This document shows, one piece after another, positions 16,072 to 25,162 of a DNA stretch of 64,000 bases. Each line of letters opens with the position of its first letter. Position 1 is the stretch's first letter. The stretch is from JACJYC01 sp964558465 (GTDB lineage Bacteria; Bacteroidota; Bacteroidia; Chitinophagales; Saprospiraceae). The notes beneath the pieces were generated by a model. It was not told the origin of the DNA and did not search any database. It saw nothing but the letters and a program-made list of their open reading frames with translations. The DNA is taken from the NCBI GenBank assembly GCA_964558465.1, contig CAZLEF010000005.1:52274-116273 (forward strand), in the 5' to 3' direction. The position numbers and the translations under genes were made by a program.

Positions 16072-16884
16072 ATGGACAATAACAAGATCATTTATTTCCT
16101 GACTACCAAAGAAAATTTAATCGATACTTTGAAGCAACTGTATGGAAACCAGGGGTATACTTTTTTGAGCTTTGATGCTGCCCGGGGATTGCCTGATAAC
16201 TTGCGGACATTATTATTAATAGAGCCGCTGAATTTGGACAGAGAATACTATTCTGTGAACCAGCTTTGGAAAAATTATTTATACAAACACCGGCCTGAGG
16301 CTCGGCTGATTGTGGCTGCTTATGCTCAAAGCCGGCATGCAAACCTGTTTTCGCTGCTGGATTTTCCGAAAGACCTGAAGCAATTTTTGGCTCATGCCAA
16401 ACCAGTATCTGACTACCCGTTTGTGCATGTGGGTACCGAGGAGAAATTTGGTGAAAAACGCGACAAATACATGGACAGTTGGGGGATCTTATTACCTCAT
16501 AGCGGGCGACCGGCCATCAGGGAGATGCAGCGCTTTTTGGACGGGCATGACCGCAACAAGAGTTTTTCGGCCCAGCTTTTTCGCATGCGTTCCCTCTTGA
16601 GAGACTGGGCGACCTATTCAGCGGAAGAAAGACACAGCAGTCAGGACAAACTCCGGGAAGAATTCGTATCCCTGCTGCAGCGGTGGTATTTTTATTTTAA
16701 ACTTTTTGATTATTTGCCATTTGCCGGTACCCTGCTCAATATTTCAAACGACTTGTTTTCCATTAAAGAACAAATAGACAAGCAGGGGGAACCCGATGCA
16801 ACGGCTCAGGAAAAACTGGCACAAATTTATCAATTGACCCAGGATGTGATCAATCCCATTGTTTTTCCCCTAGACTATTGGTAA
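16072..16884 (+). CDS. pseudo-receiver-like protein (270 aa)
   Basis: The first 115 residues follow the strand order of a receiver domain: KIIYFLTT, a strand RTLLLIEP where the phospho-acceptor Asp would sit but Glu-Pro is found, RLIVAAYAQS and a final LLDFPKDLKQFLAHA. The acidic pair after strand 1 is also missing, so phosphorylation is unlikely. The C-terminal 150 residues are helical. It begins 10 bases after the previous stop and ends 3 bases before the activator gene. Probably a scaffold or decoy receiver in the same relay; this rests on pattern only. Confidence 0.5.
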   Translation: MDNNKIIYFLTTKENLIDTLKQLYGNQGYTFLSFDAARGLPDNLRTLLLIEPLNLDREYYSVNQLWKNYLYKHRPEARLIVAAYAQSRHANLFSLLDFPKDLKQFLAHAKPVSDYPFVHVGTEEKFGEKRDKYMDSWGILLPHSGRPAIREMQRFLDGHDRNKSFSAQLFRMRSLLRDWATYSAEERHSSQDKLREEFVSLLQRWYFYFKLFDYLPFAGTLLNISNDLFSIKEQIDKQGEPDATAQEKLAQIYQLTQDVINPIVFPLDYW

Positions 16885-16887
16885 TTC

Positions 16888-18417
16888 ATGAAAGACAACC
16901 GATTGCATATACTCATCATAGATGACAATCCGAAGGATTATACCTCCTTTCGGGCTCACTATGGCGACAGGCATAACCTTGTCTTCAAGAATTCTCCCGA
17001 TGCAGGCATTGCCGAAGCTGGAAGACCAAATTGGGACATCATCCTGGTTGATCTGGACTATGGCCAAGGGTATGAAGAGGGATTGGAAGAAATTTTGCCA
17101 AGGGTGCTTGATCAGGTTAAAAACCGCTGCCCTGTATTGGTTGTCACCTCGGATACCCGGAAAGAAACACAACAACTGGCATTAGGAACAGGCGCCAGTG
17201 GCATGGTATTGAAAGCAGAATGGTATGATGAGTTGTTGCTGGTGCGAATTCATGAGGTCATCAAAAATCACCAGGATAAAGTTACTGTCGCTATCCCAAG
17301 GGAATCACCAGGTTTGGTTGAACCAGACAATAAGCATACGCCGAAGGAACTCCTGAATTTTATATCGGTTTCGCCCGCACTGCAACAACTTAAAACCCAG
17401 TTGGAAACTGCCGTGAACTATCCGAATGTCCCAGTCTTGATACTGGGAGAAACGGGTGTAGGTAAAGAAGTGGCAGCCAGATACCTGCATTACGCCAAAG
17501 GAGATCCCAATGCACCCTTGGAGATCTTGAATCTGAGCGCCTTAAACAAGGATACCATTGCCAGTGAATTGTTTGGTCATAAAAAGGGCGCCTTTACCGG
17601 CGCCAACGCCGACAAGGCCGGCTATTTTGAGCGGGCAGGAAGCGGAGTGCTTTTTCTGGATGAAATTGGAGAACTCAGCCATGATATACAGGTGCAATTG
17701 CTCAGAGCATTGGAAAACCGGACGTTTCAACGTGTAGGAGATACCCGGGAGCGCAAATTGAACGCACACCTGGTGTTTGCCACGAACAAAAACCTGGAAG
17801 ATGCTGTATCAAGCGGAGAAATACGTGAAGATTTCTATCAGCGGATCACAGCCCTGATATTCACCATTCCGCCGCTTCGGGAACGGCCGGAGGATTTGCT
17901 TCCGCTCACGGAACACTTTTATGAAACGAATCTTCATCCTAACCACCCTTTATCTGGCAAGGATGTGCAGTCCGCATTTACGGGTGATGCGCTGGTCAGA
18001 TTGTATGACTACACCTGGCCGGGAAATGTGCGCGAGTTGAGGAATACCATCCAACGGCTCCTGTTTGATGCAGAGTTGAAAAAAAAGCAATACATCGACC
18101 TGGATTTATTGCCTGACAGACTGATTAAAACAGTTCGCGCAAATTTTCAAGCTGAGGCAAACAGTGATAATAGTCGTGCGTCCAGTCCAAAAAGCCCGGC
18201 GGAATGGGGTACCGACAAACTTTCTGCCTATGCGGAACTGAAACGGATAGAAGAGGCGCTCATCAAGGAAGGAGGCCGTAAACTGGAAGCAGCCCAACGG
18301 CTTGGGTTAAAAAATGACCAAACCCTGCGATACCGGGTGCAAAGTAAATATTTTGAAAAATATCCTGATTTATTTGAGGAGTTTCAGACGATTAAAAAAG
18401 TTTATAAGTTAACTTAA
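16888..18417 (+). CDS. sigma-54-dependent response regulator (receiver-AAA+-Fis)
   Basis: 509 aa. Receiver domain 1-130 with D12/D13 and phospho-acceptor D55 (ILVDLD), then T/S at VTSD and Lys in LKAE. AAA+ domain about 155-395: Walker A GETGVGK (187-193), the GAFTGA loop (234-239) that contacts sigma-54, Walker B LFLDEIGEL and the RERPEDLLPL arginine region. The C-terminus (about 450-509) ends in a Fis-type helix-turn-helix (GGRKLEAAQRLGLKNDQTLRYR). This is an NtrC-class activator and the likely regulator of the sigma-54 promoter at 9842, binding the AAATCCGAA boxes. Its own gene lies in the operon it would activate. The likely phosphodonor is the 1053-aa protein. Confidence 0.93.
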   Translation: MKDNRLHILIIDDNPKDYTSFRAHYGDRHNLVFKNSPDAGIAEAGRPNWDIILVDLDYGQGYEEGLEEILPRVLDQVKNRCPVLVVTSDTRKETQQLALGTGASGMVLKAEWYDELLLVRIHEVIKNHQDKVTVAIPRESPGLVEPDNKHTPKELLNFISVSPALQQLKTQLETAVNYPNVPVLILGETGVGKEVAARYLHYAKGDPNAPLEILNLSALNKDTIASELFGHKKGAFTGANADKAGYFERAGSGVLFLDEIGELSHDIQVQLLRALENRTFQRVGDTRERKLNAHLVFATNKNLEDAVSSGEIREDFYQRITALIFTIPPLRERPEDLLPLTEHFYETNLHPNHPLSGKDVQSAFTGDALVRLYDYTWPGNVRELRNTIQRLLFDAELKKKQYIDLDLLPDRLIKTVRANFQAEANSDNSRASSPKSPAEWGTDKLSAYAELKRIEEALIKEGGRKLEAAQRLGLKNDQTLRYRVQSKYFEKYPDLFEEFQTIKKVYKLT

Positions 18418-18429
18418 TCGGTATTCCTC

Positions 18430-19833
18430 ATGCCAAAGCCCTTGAAAGTTTTAATTATTGAAGATGAGCCGGATTTTTACAGCGACTGTTTATTTGGCTG
18501 GGATAAATCATTTATTAACACTTCCGGCTTTCAAAGCCTGGAGGATGTTCAGATTCAATTTAAAGAACAGTTTTCATCCTGGAAACCTGATTTGGTCATT
18601 TTAGATCTTGTGCTAATACTCGGGCAACAGTCGGATGAGTCTATTCAGGTACTTCGCTACATTTTAAATTCCGTTGAATCCACACCCGTATTGATAGTCA
18701 CCAAAAAATATAATCCTTTTACAAGGAGCAGGGTTTTGGATTTAGGATGTATTGATTTAATTGATAAAAACGACCTTTTAAATAATAAAACTGAACTGGA
18801 TAATATCTGTGGATTTATCGCCAGGCAATACACAAAATATAGTTGGCCATTCCGGTACCTGGAAAATTGTAAAATAGGAATTACAGACGACAACTTCAAC
18901 ACTGGTGAGCGGATCATCGGTGATCAGAAATACCATTTTTATACCAGAAAATCCTTCCAGATTATGGTAGGTGCACTTTTGATGGATACCCGGATCTGCC
19001 CGGCTTATTTTTTTCCGAATCTCAGGCAACTCCGTTTTTCAAATGATGGTGTTGATCGTTTGATCCAATTGGCCGAGGCAGAAGAAAAATTAAATTTTAC
19101 GGATTTGAAAAACATTCTCCGCGAAAGAATAAAATATCATTATAAACAAGATAGAGACAGGATATTAGAAATCTCCATAACTGAAATCTCAAATACTCAT
19201 TCAGAAAAACGCGAAGCAAATCCAAAAGAATTCCAATTCCTCAAACTGGAGGAAATGGTTAAACATTGCATATTTTCAGGTAAGCCTCCTCAGGATGTAT
19301 CAGGATTGAAAGAACAATTCTTAGATATATACTCCAACTCGCCGGATATACTCTCTGGCTTTCACAGATTTTTTTTCAGGGCTTTTATTAAAAAATCAGT
19401 AACTGGGACAAATGGAATCAAAACTAATTACTGGTATGAAAACCATTTTTTGAAAAGCCTGTTTTTAGCATCCCTTCCAGCTATTGTATCAGGCCTTCTT
19501 GCCTGGATCTTTGCACTGCAGGTAAGTTATATATTTTCCCTGTCAGCAGTGGTTTTCGGAATTACAGCCTTCATCCTTATAAAAAACGACCCCAAAAATA
19601 AATATTTCCGGACAGGTGTTTGGATTATCGGGATCATTGGAATTATAAATTTTTTGCCCAATTTGGATACGGCTTTTGAAATCAGTAAAGACAAATCGAA
19701 TACGCCATGGCGCTTTTTCTTTAAACTTGGTATTCAGGATACCTGGTATGTTTCCATATTGCTGCTCATCTTAAGCATTTTATTATTCGTGATTCAGTAT
19801 AGAGTGGATACTACCTCCAACTCATCAAAATAG
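18430..19833 (+). CDS. membrane-anchored response regulator-like protein
   Basis: 467 aa. N-terminal receiver domain (1-130): E11/D12/E13, phospho-acceptor candidate D59 (VILDLVL), T in VTKK and a later IDKNDL. A middle region (130-340) is unrecognised. The C-terminal 125 residues hold three to four hydrophobic segments (LKSLFLASLPAIVSGLLAWIF, IFSLSAVVFGITAFILI, TGVWIIGIIGIINFL and YVSILLLILSILLFVI). A receiver domain tethered by C-terminal membrane helices is rare; it could localise the relay to the membrane or gate a channel-like end. Base composition is more AT-rich to the eye than its neighbours. It is the last gene before the operon terminator. Confidence 0.75.
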   Translation: MPKPLKVLIIEDEPDFYSDCLFGWDKSFINTSGFQSLEDVQIQFKEQFSSWKPDLVILDLVLILGQQSDESIQVLRYILNSVESTPVLIVTKKYNPFTRSRVLDLGCIDLIDKNDLLNNKTELDNICGFIARQYTKYSWPFRYLENCKIGITDDNFNTGERIIGDQKYHFYTRKSFQIMVGALLMDTRICPAYFFPNLRQLRFSNDGVDRLIQLAEAEEKLNFTDLKNILRERIKYHYKQDRDRILEISITEISNTHSEKREANPKEFQFLKLEEMVKHCIFSGKPPQDVSGLKEQFLDIYSNSPDILSGFHRFFFRAFIKKSVTGTNGIKTNYWYENHFLKSLFLASLPAIVSGLLAWIFALQVSYIFSLSAVVFGITAFILIKNDPKNKYFRTGVWIIGIIGIINFLPNLDTAFEISKDKSNTPWRFFFKLGIQDTWYVSILLLILSILLFVIQYRVDTTSNSSK

Positions 19834-19951
19834 GCATAAATTCCCTTCCTTCCTTACATATCGGTCAACCAAAAATAGAATATTTATTCAATGTTAGTTA
19901 GGAATTATAGAGAGTAGACCCTCAAAATCCGATGCGTCCTGCCGACCTTGA

Positions 19952-19976
19952 GGAGCGCCTTCCGCGCTCCTTTTTT
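19952..19976 (+). terminator. intrinsic terminator of the sigma-54 operon
   Basis: GGAGCGC - CTTCC - GCGCTCC (19952-19970) followed by six T. A textbook intrinsic terminator about 120 bases after the last stop codon; the direction (T tract on +) assigns it to the operon, not to the convergent symporter gene. Confidence 0.9.
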
Positions 19977-19986
19977 ATTACCCCCA

Positions 19987-21522
19987 TCACCGGAACACCC
20001 AATACAACACCGCCACCCCAACCAACGTCAACACACTCCACCACTTGACGCTTGCCGATAACCTGTACGGCTCCGTATGCGCAATATCCGGAATGGCTGG
20101 TTTGGGGTCGGCGGGGGCTGCTTTGGCGTAGATGAATATGAACAGTGAAATGACGGCAAAAGTGATCATCATATGGTGCAGGAAGGCCACCCCGGGGAGC
20201 CAGTACAGCAATGCGCCGTAAACCGGAATGTTGAGGATCATGCCGATGATGGCGGCTTTTGACGGCACCTTTTTCCAGGCGATCCCCCAGATGAAAGCGG
20301 CTACAATGCCGGGTTGGATGAACCCCCAGTACAGTTGCAGAAAAATGTACAACCCGCCTTCAAAGGTGGCGACGATGGGCGCCCAGAGGCAAGCCAGCAA
20401 AGTGAACGCCAGGGTGCTGTATTGACCCACCCGGATCAGCGATCTGTCGGGCGCGTTTTTCCTGAAATGTTTCCAGATGTCGACGGTGAAAATGGTGGAG
20501 GCTGAATTGAGGAGGGAGTCGAGCGTGCTCATGGTGGCGCCAAAAAGGGCGGCGAGCATAATACCCGTCAGGCCGGCCGGCAACACGTTTTTCAGCAGGG
20601 TGGGGTAGGCGTCGTCGGGTTTGGCGATCTGGTCGCCGTACAGTTCGAAGGCGATGATACCCGGAAAAATGATGATGAAGGGGATGATCAGTTTCAGGTT
20701 GGCGGCAAACAAAATGCCCTTTTGCCCTTGGGATATGCTTTTGGCGCCCAGTACCCGCTGGGTGATGAACTGGTTGAGCCCAAAATAAAAGATATTGGGG
20801 ATCCACATGCCGCCCAGGAAAACGGCCAGCCAGGGCAGCTCGGGGTGGTCGAGCGGCATAACGGTGTGCAGCCTGCCTTCTGATTTGGATATGAATACGT
20901 CGAATCCGCCGAGTTCCTGCATGCCCAGCCAGGTCACCAGTAATCCGCCCAGCAGCAACGCGGTACCCTGCATGACATCGGTGTAAACCACCGCTTTCAA
21001 CCCTCCAAGCATGGTATAGCCGCCTGCAATCACCCCAATAAACCAGATCCCCTGCACCAGCGAAATATCAAAAATATTGTGCATGGCCAACCCGCCGGCA
21101 TACAACACCGTAGCCATCGTAATGCCCACATAAAACAGCAACATGGTAAAGGACATGATCAGTCGGGCTGTCGTATTGTAACGCTGTTCCAGGTATTGCG
21201 GCATGGTAAAAATGCCTGCCTTCAGGAACCTTGGCATCAGGAACAACCCTACCAATACCAATGCGGCAGCCCCGATCCATTCAAAACTGGCGATGGCCAG
21301 GCCCATATCGGCCCGGAAACCTTGTCCGGCCTGACCTACAAAATGCTCAGTAGAAATGTTGGAAGCGATCAGGGAAAGTCCGATCATCCACCACGACAGG
21401 GTCCGGCCGGCAAGGAAATAATCGGCTGCGCTTTCGTGTTTTTTTGAATAATAGACGGATATGCCGATAACGATTGCGAGAAAGGCAATGAAGGTGATCA
21501 GGTCTAAGGTGCTGATGGTCAT
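19987..21522 (-). CDS. sodium:solute symporter (SSS family), likely myo-inositol or sugar uptake
   Basis: 511 aa from the Met at 21520-21522 (MTISTLDLITF); the longer frame from 21597 adds a repeat-like stretch and is rejected. About 13 membrane segments. Family marks: YFLAGRTLSWWMIGLSLIASNIS and STEHFVGQAGQGF near the N-terminus, GGLKAVVYTDVMQG, and the GATMSTLDSLLNSASTIF signature. SSS proteins co-transport Na+ with sugars, inositol, amino acids or sialic acid. Just upstream on the same strand lies myo-inositol oxygenase, about 100 bases away, so inositol (or its product) is the best substrate guess. The stop lies 11 bases beyond the opposing operon's terminator. Confidence 0.9.
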   Translation of the reverse strand: MTISTLDLITFIAFLAIVIGISVYYSKKHESAADYFLAGRTLSWWMIGLSLIASNISTEHFVGQAGQGFRADMGLAIASFEWIGAAALVLVGLFLMPRFLKAGIFTMPQYLEQRYNTTARLIMSFTMLLFYVGITMATVLYAGGLAMHNIFDISLVQGIWFIGVIAGGYTMLGGLKAVVYTDVMQGTALLLGGLLVTWLGMQELGGFDVFISKSEGRLHTVMPLDHPELPWLAVFLGGMWIPNIFYFGLNQFITQRVLGAKSISQGQKGILFAANLKLIIPFIIIFPGIIAFELYGDQIAKPDDAYPTLLKNVLPAGLTGIMLAALFGATMSTLDSLLNSASTIFTVDIWKHFRKNAPDRSLIRVGQYSTLAFTLLACLWAPIVATFEGGLYIFLQLYWGFIQPGIVAAFIWGIAWKKVPSKAAIIGMILNIPVYGALLYWLPGVAFLHHMMITFAVISLFIFIYAKAAPADPKPAIPDIAHTEPYRLSASVKWWSVLTLVGVAVLYWVFR

Positions 21523-21623
21523 TTCTAAAAAGGTTAAAGGATGAAGGTTAAAGGTTAAGGGATGTCCTGCAGTGTGGAGTAGTCTCGTCATCTGCAATAA
21601 CCTTTAACCTAATTACTATAACC

Positions 21624-22454
21624 TTACCAGTATATCGGACCGTCGCCGAGATATTTCCGCACGATCGGCATATAATAATCCTTCATCTCGTCCAGATCAT
21701 AGATCGTTGTGGATTTGGTGTACAGGTCAAACTGGTTGAATTCCTTCACCCAATCCATGTACTGCGCATCTTTTTCGTTCAGGAACTGGCTGTAACTGCC
21801 CTCGTTGTGCCAGGGGTAAAAAGAGTGGTACCGGATCATGACCATGCCCGCTTCAGGGATATGGTTGGGTTGATGGTTCTTGAGTACCTGGTAGAGGTAT
21901 TCATCGTGGCCCCAGGCGAGGTGCAGGTTGTCGATCCCGCAGCCGGGTTCGTAAACGCCGAGTTCGGTATTGTACCGGGGGTCGGCCATATCGGGGTTGA
22001 GGGCGTTGAACTGCGGGTATACGCAGGTGTCCGGCAAAGCCGCCCCGACCACAAACACATCGCCGACGAGCCCCCATTGTTCGGCCTGGCTGGTGCCGTC
22101 CTCGTCGCTGCCCCAAAGGTACATGACCTTGCCGAGGTCGTGAATGAGGCCTACGAGCTGCATCCAGTCCGGGCAACCCTGCGCGCGCATGGCCTCGGCG
22201 CTTTGGAGGAGGTGCTGGACGTTGGGCAGGTTCAGGTCCGGGTCGCTGACATCCACCAGTTTGTTGAGTTCCGTCATCGCGTCCCAGAGGTGCAGGGGGT
22301 GGTTGAAGGTCAGGTATTTGGCCTTCATGCGCTGCACATAATCGTAGGTTTGCCGGGAGCGCATTTTGCGGTAATGTTCCCGCACGGCGGCAATGGTATC
22401 GCCGGTTTCGTAGTTGCGGAATTCTTTTTTGGCGGTGGCGGTATTGGTGGACAT
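21624..22454 (-). CDS. myo-inositol oxygenase
   Basis: 276 aa, the size of the eukaryotic enzyme. MIOX uses a mixed-valent di-iron centre and O2 to convert myo-inositol to D-glucuronate. Family blocks are all present: FRNYETGD, RQTYDYVQRMKAKYL, LLQSAEAMRAQGCPDWMQLVGLIHDLGKV (the HD iron ligands), LHLAWGHDEYLY (H and D ligands) and MIRYHSFYPWHNEG (H ligand). The glucuronate made would enter the uronate pathway, a member of which (uxaB) lies at the left edge. It probably forms an uptake-oxidation unit with the symporter downstream. A promoter-like TACTTTTG inside an inverted repeat precedes it. Confidence 0.95.
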   Translation of the reverse strand: MSTNTATAKKEFRNYETGDTIAAVREHYRKMRSRQTYDYVQRMKAKYLTFNHPLHLWDAMTELNKLVDVSDPDLNLPNVQHLLQSAEAMRAQGCPDWMQLVGLIHDLGKVMYLWGSDEDGTSQAEQWGLVGDVFVVGAALPDTCVYPQFNALNPDMADPRYNTELGVYEPGCGIDNLHLAWGHDEYLYQVLKNHQPNHIPEAGMVMIRYHSFYPWHNEGSYSQFLNEKDAQYMDWVKEFNQFDLYTKSTTIYDLDEMKDYYMPIVRKYLGDGPIYW

Positions 22455-22470
22455 GGCAGTGGGTTTTTAT

Positions 22471-22497
22471 TTTCAAAAGTAGTATTTTCTTTTGAAA
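22471..22497 (-). promoter_or_regulatory. promoter and operator-like inverted repeat of the inositol oxygenase gene
   Basis: TTTCAAAAG (22471-22479) is repeated inverted at 22489-22497. Read on the minus strand, TACTTTTG within it fits the TAnnTTTG -7 element, about 20 bases before the ATG. A repressor or activator bound here would overlap the promoter, fitting substrate control of inositol use. Confidence 0.5.
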
Positions 22498-22512
22498 TGA
22501 GCAGTTGCGGGA

Positions 22513-23115
22513 TTAAGGATCCGTATTTTCTGCAGAAAGATCCCAGATGCCTGTTGGTTTTTTCCAAAGGCCGTCATCTGAAAACACATGTATTTCTTTA
22601 TTGAAGCAGGATTCAATCGGGGGCAAATCCTTGGCCGAATACCTGGAACTCAGGAATAAAATCCGTTGATTAGAGGAACCCCTCCAAACCAGGGAAAGGT
22701 CTTTCAAATCCTGTTTGAACGGACCGTCAATAAGGATATCTGTGGCCTCCAGCATGCGGTTGACCATTGGATTTTTCAGTTTTTGCAGGTATTCAAAGGT
22801 GAAGCCGGTGTAAACAACCGTGCTTAATCCGGAGGCCTTCAAACCTTCCAGAAACAGGCATAAGGCTGCCGGCTGGTGAAAAGGTTCTCCACCTAGAATT
22901 GAAATTCCTTCAATACTGTTTTTGCGTTCGCCAAACTTCCGGATCAATGAAGAAACCGGGATGATAAATTTAGGTTCAAAACTCCAAAGCGCCTGGTTAA
23001 AACAGCCGGGGCATTGGATGGCGCATCCCTGAACCCAGATAACGTCCCGGAAGCCCGGGCCGTTTACGGTGCTATCCTGGAGGAGGTAATGGAGGTTAAG
23101 GTTGGGGTCTTCCAT
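22513..23115 (-). CDS. radical-SAM enzyme of the NrdG/PflA (activase) type
   Basis: 200 aa. The [4Fe-4S] motif is CAIQCPGC (CX3CX2C at residues 31, 35 and 38), followed by the SAM-binding ILGGEPFHQPAAL (GGE) and a TDILIDGPF block, as in anaerobic activases and short radical-SAM proteins. No ribonucleotide reductase of the anaerobic class lies next to it; instead it overlaps the AAA+ gene by 20 bases as the last member of a minus-strand operon. Its target is therefore probably a protein of this island. The C-terminal 40 residues (after RGSSNQRILFLSSRY) are variable. Activase-type chemistry is inferred from the family. Confidence 0.85.
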   Translation of the reverse strand: MEDPNLNLHYLLQDSTVNGPGFRDVIWVQGCAIQCPGCFNQALWSFEPKFIIPVSSLIRKFGERKNSIEGISILGGEPFHQPAALCLFLEGLKASGLSTVVYTGFTFEYLQKLKNPMVNRMLEATDILIDGPFKQDLKDLSLVWRGSSNQRILFLSSRYSAKDLPPIESCFNKEIHVFSDDGLWKKPTGIWDLSAENTDP

Positions 23116-25162
23116 ATTTGAAAGGGTTTTTCCAATTGTGCCAGCTTTCCGGAATAAACTCTTCCGACGTTACATCCGTGAGGCTTGCCTCAATCATATC
23201 GTTAAAATCTTTGGTATTGATCCCGGGTTTAAAGCGGGTACAGGCAAACTTCAGGTCTTCTCCGGCTAAACATATGTGGGGTTGTGAGTTACCGGGTGGC
23301 GCCATGATCATTTTTTTTCGAATGGTCCCATTGACAATTTCTTCTATTTCCGCCCCGGTAAAACCATGGGTTGCCTCTATGATTTCATCCCATTCCGAAT
23401 CAGAGATCCTGGTGGTTAAAGTGTTGTCTTCGTCGGTGAGGTATCGCTCAAAGGTTTTTCGTCTGTCGGAAGGGCCTTGGGGCAGAAATGGGATTTTAAG
23501 GTCGAACCTTCCGGGGCGTTTCAGGGCCGCATCGATCAGATCAGGCCGGTTGCTGGCAGCGATCCAGAGGACTTTTCCACGGTTTTTTGTGTCGCTCATG
23601 AATTGTAATAACTTGGAAAACAATCGTTTGTCGACATCGTTATTGCCGTTGGTCCCTCTGGAGCCTTCCGTCTGATCCAATTCGTCCATAAAAACGATTA
23701 CCGGGGTATAGGCTCGGATAAGATCGAGGACTTTAGATAGGTTGCGTTCGGACTCTCCAACCCATTTGGAACGAAAGTCACCGAGTTTTAAAAAATTCAT
23801 TCCACATTTGTTGGAGAATGCCTCAGCCACTACTGTTTTACCGGTTCCCGGGGGGCCAACAAATAAGATGCCCATTGGGACTGTTCGCTGTTGCAATGCA
23901 GTGGAAGAAGGGGTTTTGAGGATCCTGCTGATGGCGTTCAGTTGTTGCTTGATCTCATCGTATCCGCAGATGTCGTGGTCGAGATCCTTTTTCGATTGAA
24001 CAAGTTCAAGAAGACCGGCGCTTTCGGTTTGTAAGATATTGCCTTTAATTTTATTAATGGTCGTTTCGGTATTAGACCCGGTAGCTTGAATTTGCAGAAG
24101 CAGGTCTTCGATCCCGATATAATTCAGCCCTGATGTGAGTTTAGACAAGGATTTCAGGTCCTCTTCCAGGGTGGGGAGGTAGCCGAGCCTGGTATTGCCG
24201 GAAACAGGCGGGATTGCCAGGGATTTTGCCCGGGTATTGGCCGTTCTTTTAAAATCGGGCAACTTGCTCAGGGAATGGATATACAACAAAAATTTGAGCC
24301 GCTCGGAAGATTCCTGCGGCCGGGGAATATGGATGAATTCGACTTTGTTGGATTGTGAAACCAGGTGCCTTGTGATATCTTCAGCAGCTTCGGAGAGCAG
24401 GATGATCCCATTATTTTTAAAGGCCAGATCGGTTGAAAAGGACCAATGCAGGAGATAATCGGCCAGCAGATTTTGAATGATATTCCCGCTGTCGGCTGAA
24501 AAAATAAGACCGGCATTCTCAATAATCAGGATCAGGTTTGGGAACTTGGATAACAACTTGTCCAGAACCTGGAAATCGGAAATGAGCTTGTCCCAGGTAT
24601 GCTGATTTTGAGGGGCAACGGAATTGTGCAAATTTATTTCCTGCTCGATGTTTGATTTGACATCGGCCGCCAGATCCTCGCGATATACAAACTCAAAAGA
24701 CCGGGAAAGGCTATAACGGATCACCTGGTGGCAACCCTGCACCCTGTTTAAAAATTCTTCGGAAATAAGGTGGGCAATGGGCATATATCCTTTAAGGCGG
24801 TTAAACCCATAATCGTTGATATTGCCCGTAATGAAAAATACACTGGCTATACCGGTTCGCCACTTGATCCAAAGGTCTTCCAGCCAGGGGTCTTCCTGCG
24901 CCAGAAAGGCATTTTCCATCCATAAAAATCTGCCGGCGGGCTCCGTATATTTAAAAAACCTGTAGATCCAGGTTTCTGCCATTTTGAATTCTTCTGCAGG
25001 ATCGATGATCCAGTCGGGGATTTTTCCATTCGGGAAAGCTTTTTTCCATATGACCGGGTTATCGGTTTGTTCGAGGAGCAATTTTGCAAAAATGTTGGAA
25101 TAACGGGCATCGGATAAAGCGTCCGCCACTTCCGTTTCCCTGTTTTGTTGGTGAAAACTCAT
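23096..25162 (-). CDS. double AAA+ ATPase, Ycf46-like
   Basis: 688 aa. The C-terminal classical AAA domain (about 390-640) has Walker A GPPGTGKT (436-443), pore region KLGDFRSKWVGESE, Walker B VIVFMDELDQ (488-497), sensor 1 AASNRP and arginine fingers RPGRFD (549-554), close to FtsH/Cdc48. The N-terminal half has a second, degenerate ATPase-like unit: SVFFITGNINDYGF (around 110) where a Walker A would be and LILIIENAGLI (210-220) as a Walker B remnant. One dead plus one live AAA unit is the Ycf46 plan. No protease or membrane segment is seen, so it is probably a hexameric remodeller acting on the coiled-coil partners. It overlaps the upstream gene by 4 bases and the radical-SAM gene by 20. 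Confidence 0.85.
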   Translation of the reverse strand: MSFHQQNRETEVADALSDARYSNIFAKLLLEQTDNPVIWKKAFPNGKIPDWIIDPAEEFKMAETWIYRFFKYTEPAGRFLWMENAFLAQEDPWLEDLWIKWRTGIASVFFITGNINDYGFNRLKGYMPIAHLISEEFLNRVQGCHQVIRYSLSRSFEFVYREDLAADVKSNIEQEINLHNSVAPQNQHTWDKLISDFQVLDKLLSKFPNLILIIENAGLIFSADSGNIIQNLLADYLLHWSFSTDLAFKNNGIILLSEAAEDITRHLVSQSNKVEFIHIPRPQESSERLKFLLYIHSLSKLPDFKRTANTRAKSLAIPPVSGNTRLGYLPTLEEDLKSLSKLTSGLNYIGIEDLLLQIQATGSNTETTINKIKGNILQTESAGLLELVQSKKDLDHDICGYDEIKQQLNAISRILKTPSSTALQQRTVPMGILFVGPPGTGKTVVAEAFSNKCGMNFLKLGDFRSKWVGESERNLSKVLDLIRAYTPVIVFMDELDQTEGSRGTNGNNDVDKRLFSKLLQFMSDTKNRGKVLWIAASNRPDLIDAALKRPGRFDLKIPFLPQGPSDRRKTFERYLTDEDNTLTTRISDSEWDEIIEATHGFTGAEIEEIVNGTIRKKMIMAPPGNSQPHICLAGEDLKFACTRFKPGINTKDFNDMIEASLTDVTSEEFIPESWHNWKNPFKYGRPQP

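Noticed and set aside
22513..23115. Anaerobic ribonucleotide reductase activase (nrdG)
   Set aside because: Motifs fit the superfamily, but no nrdD is nearby and the gene is embedded in another operon; the symbol is withheld.
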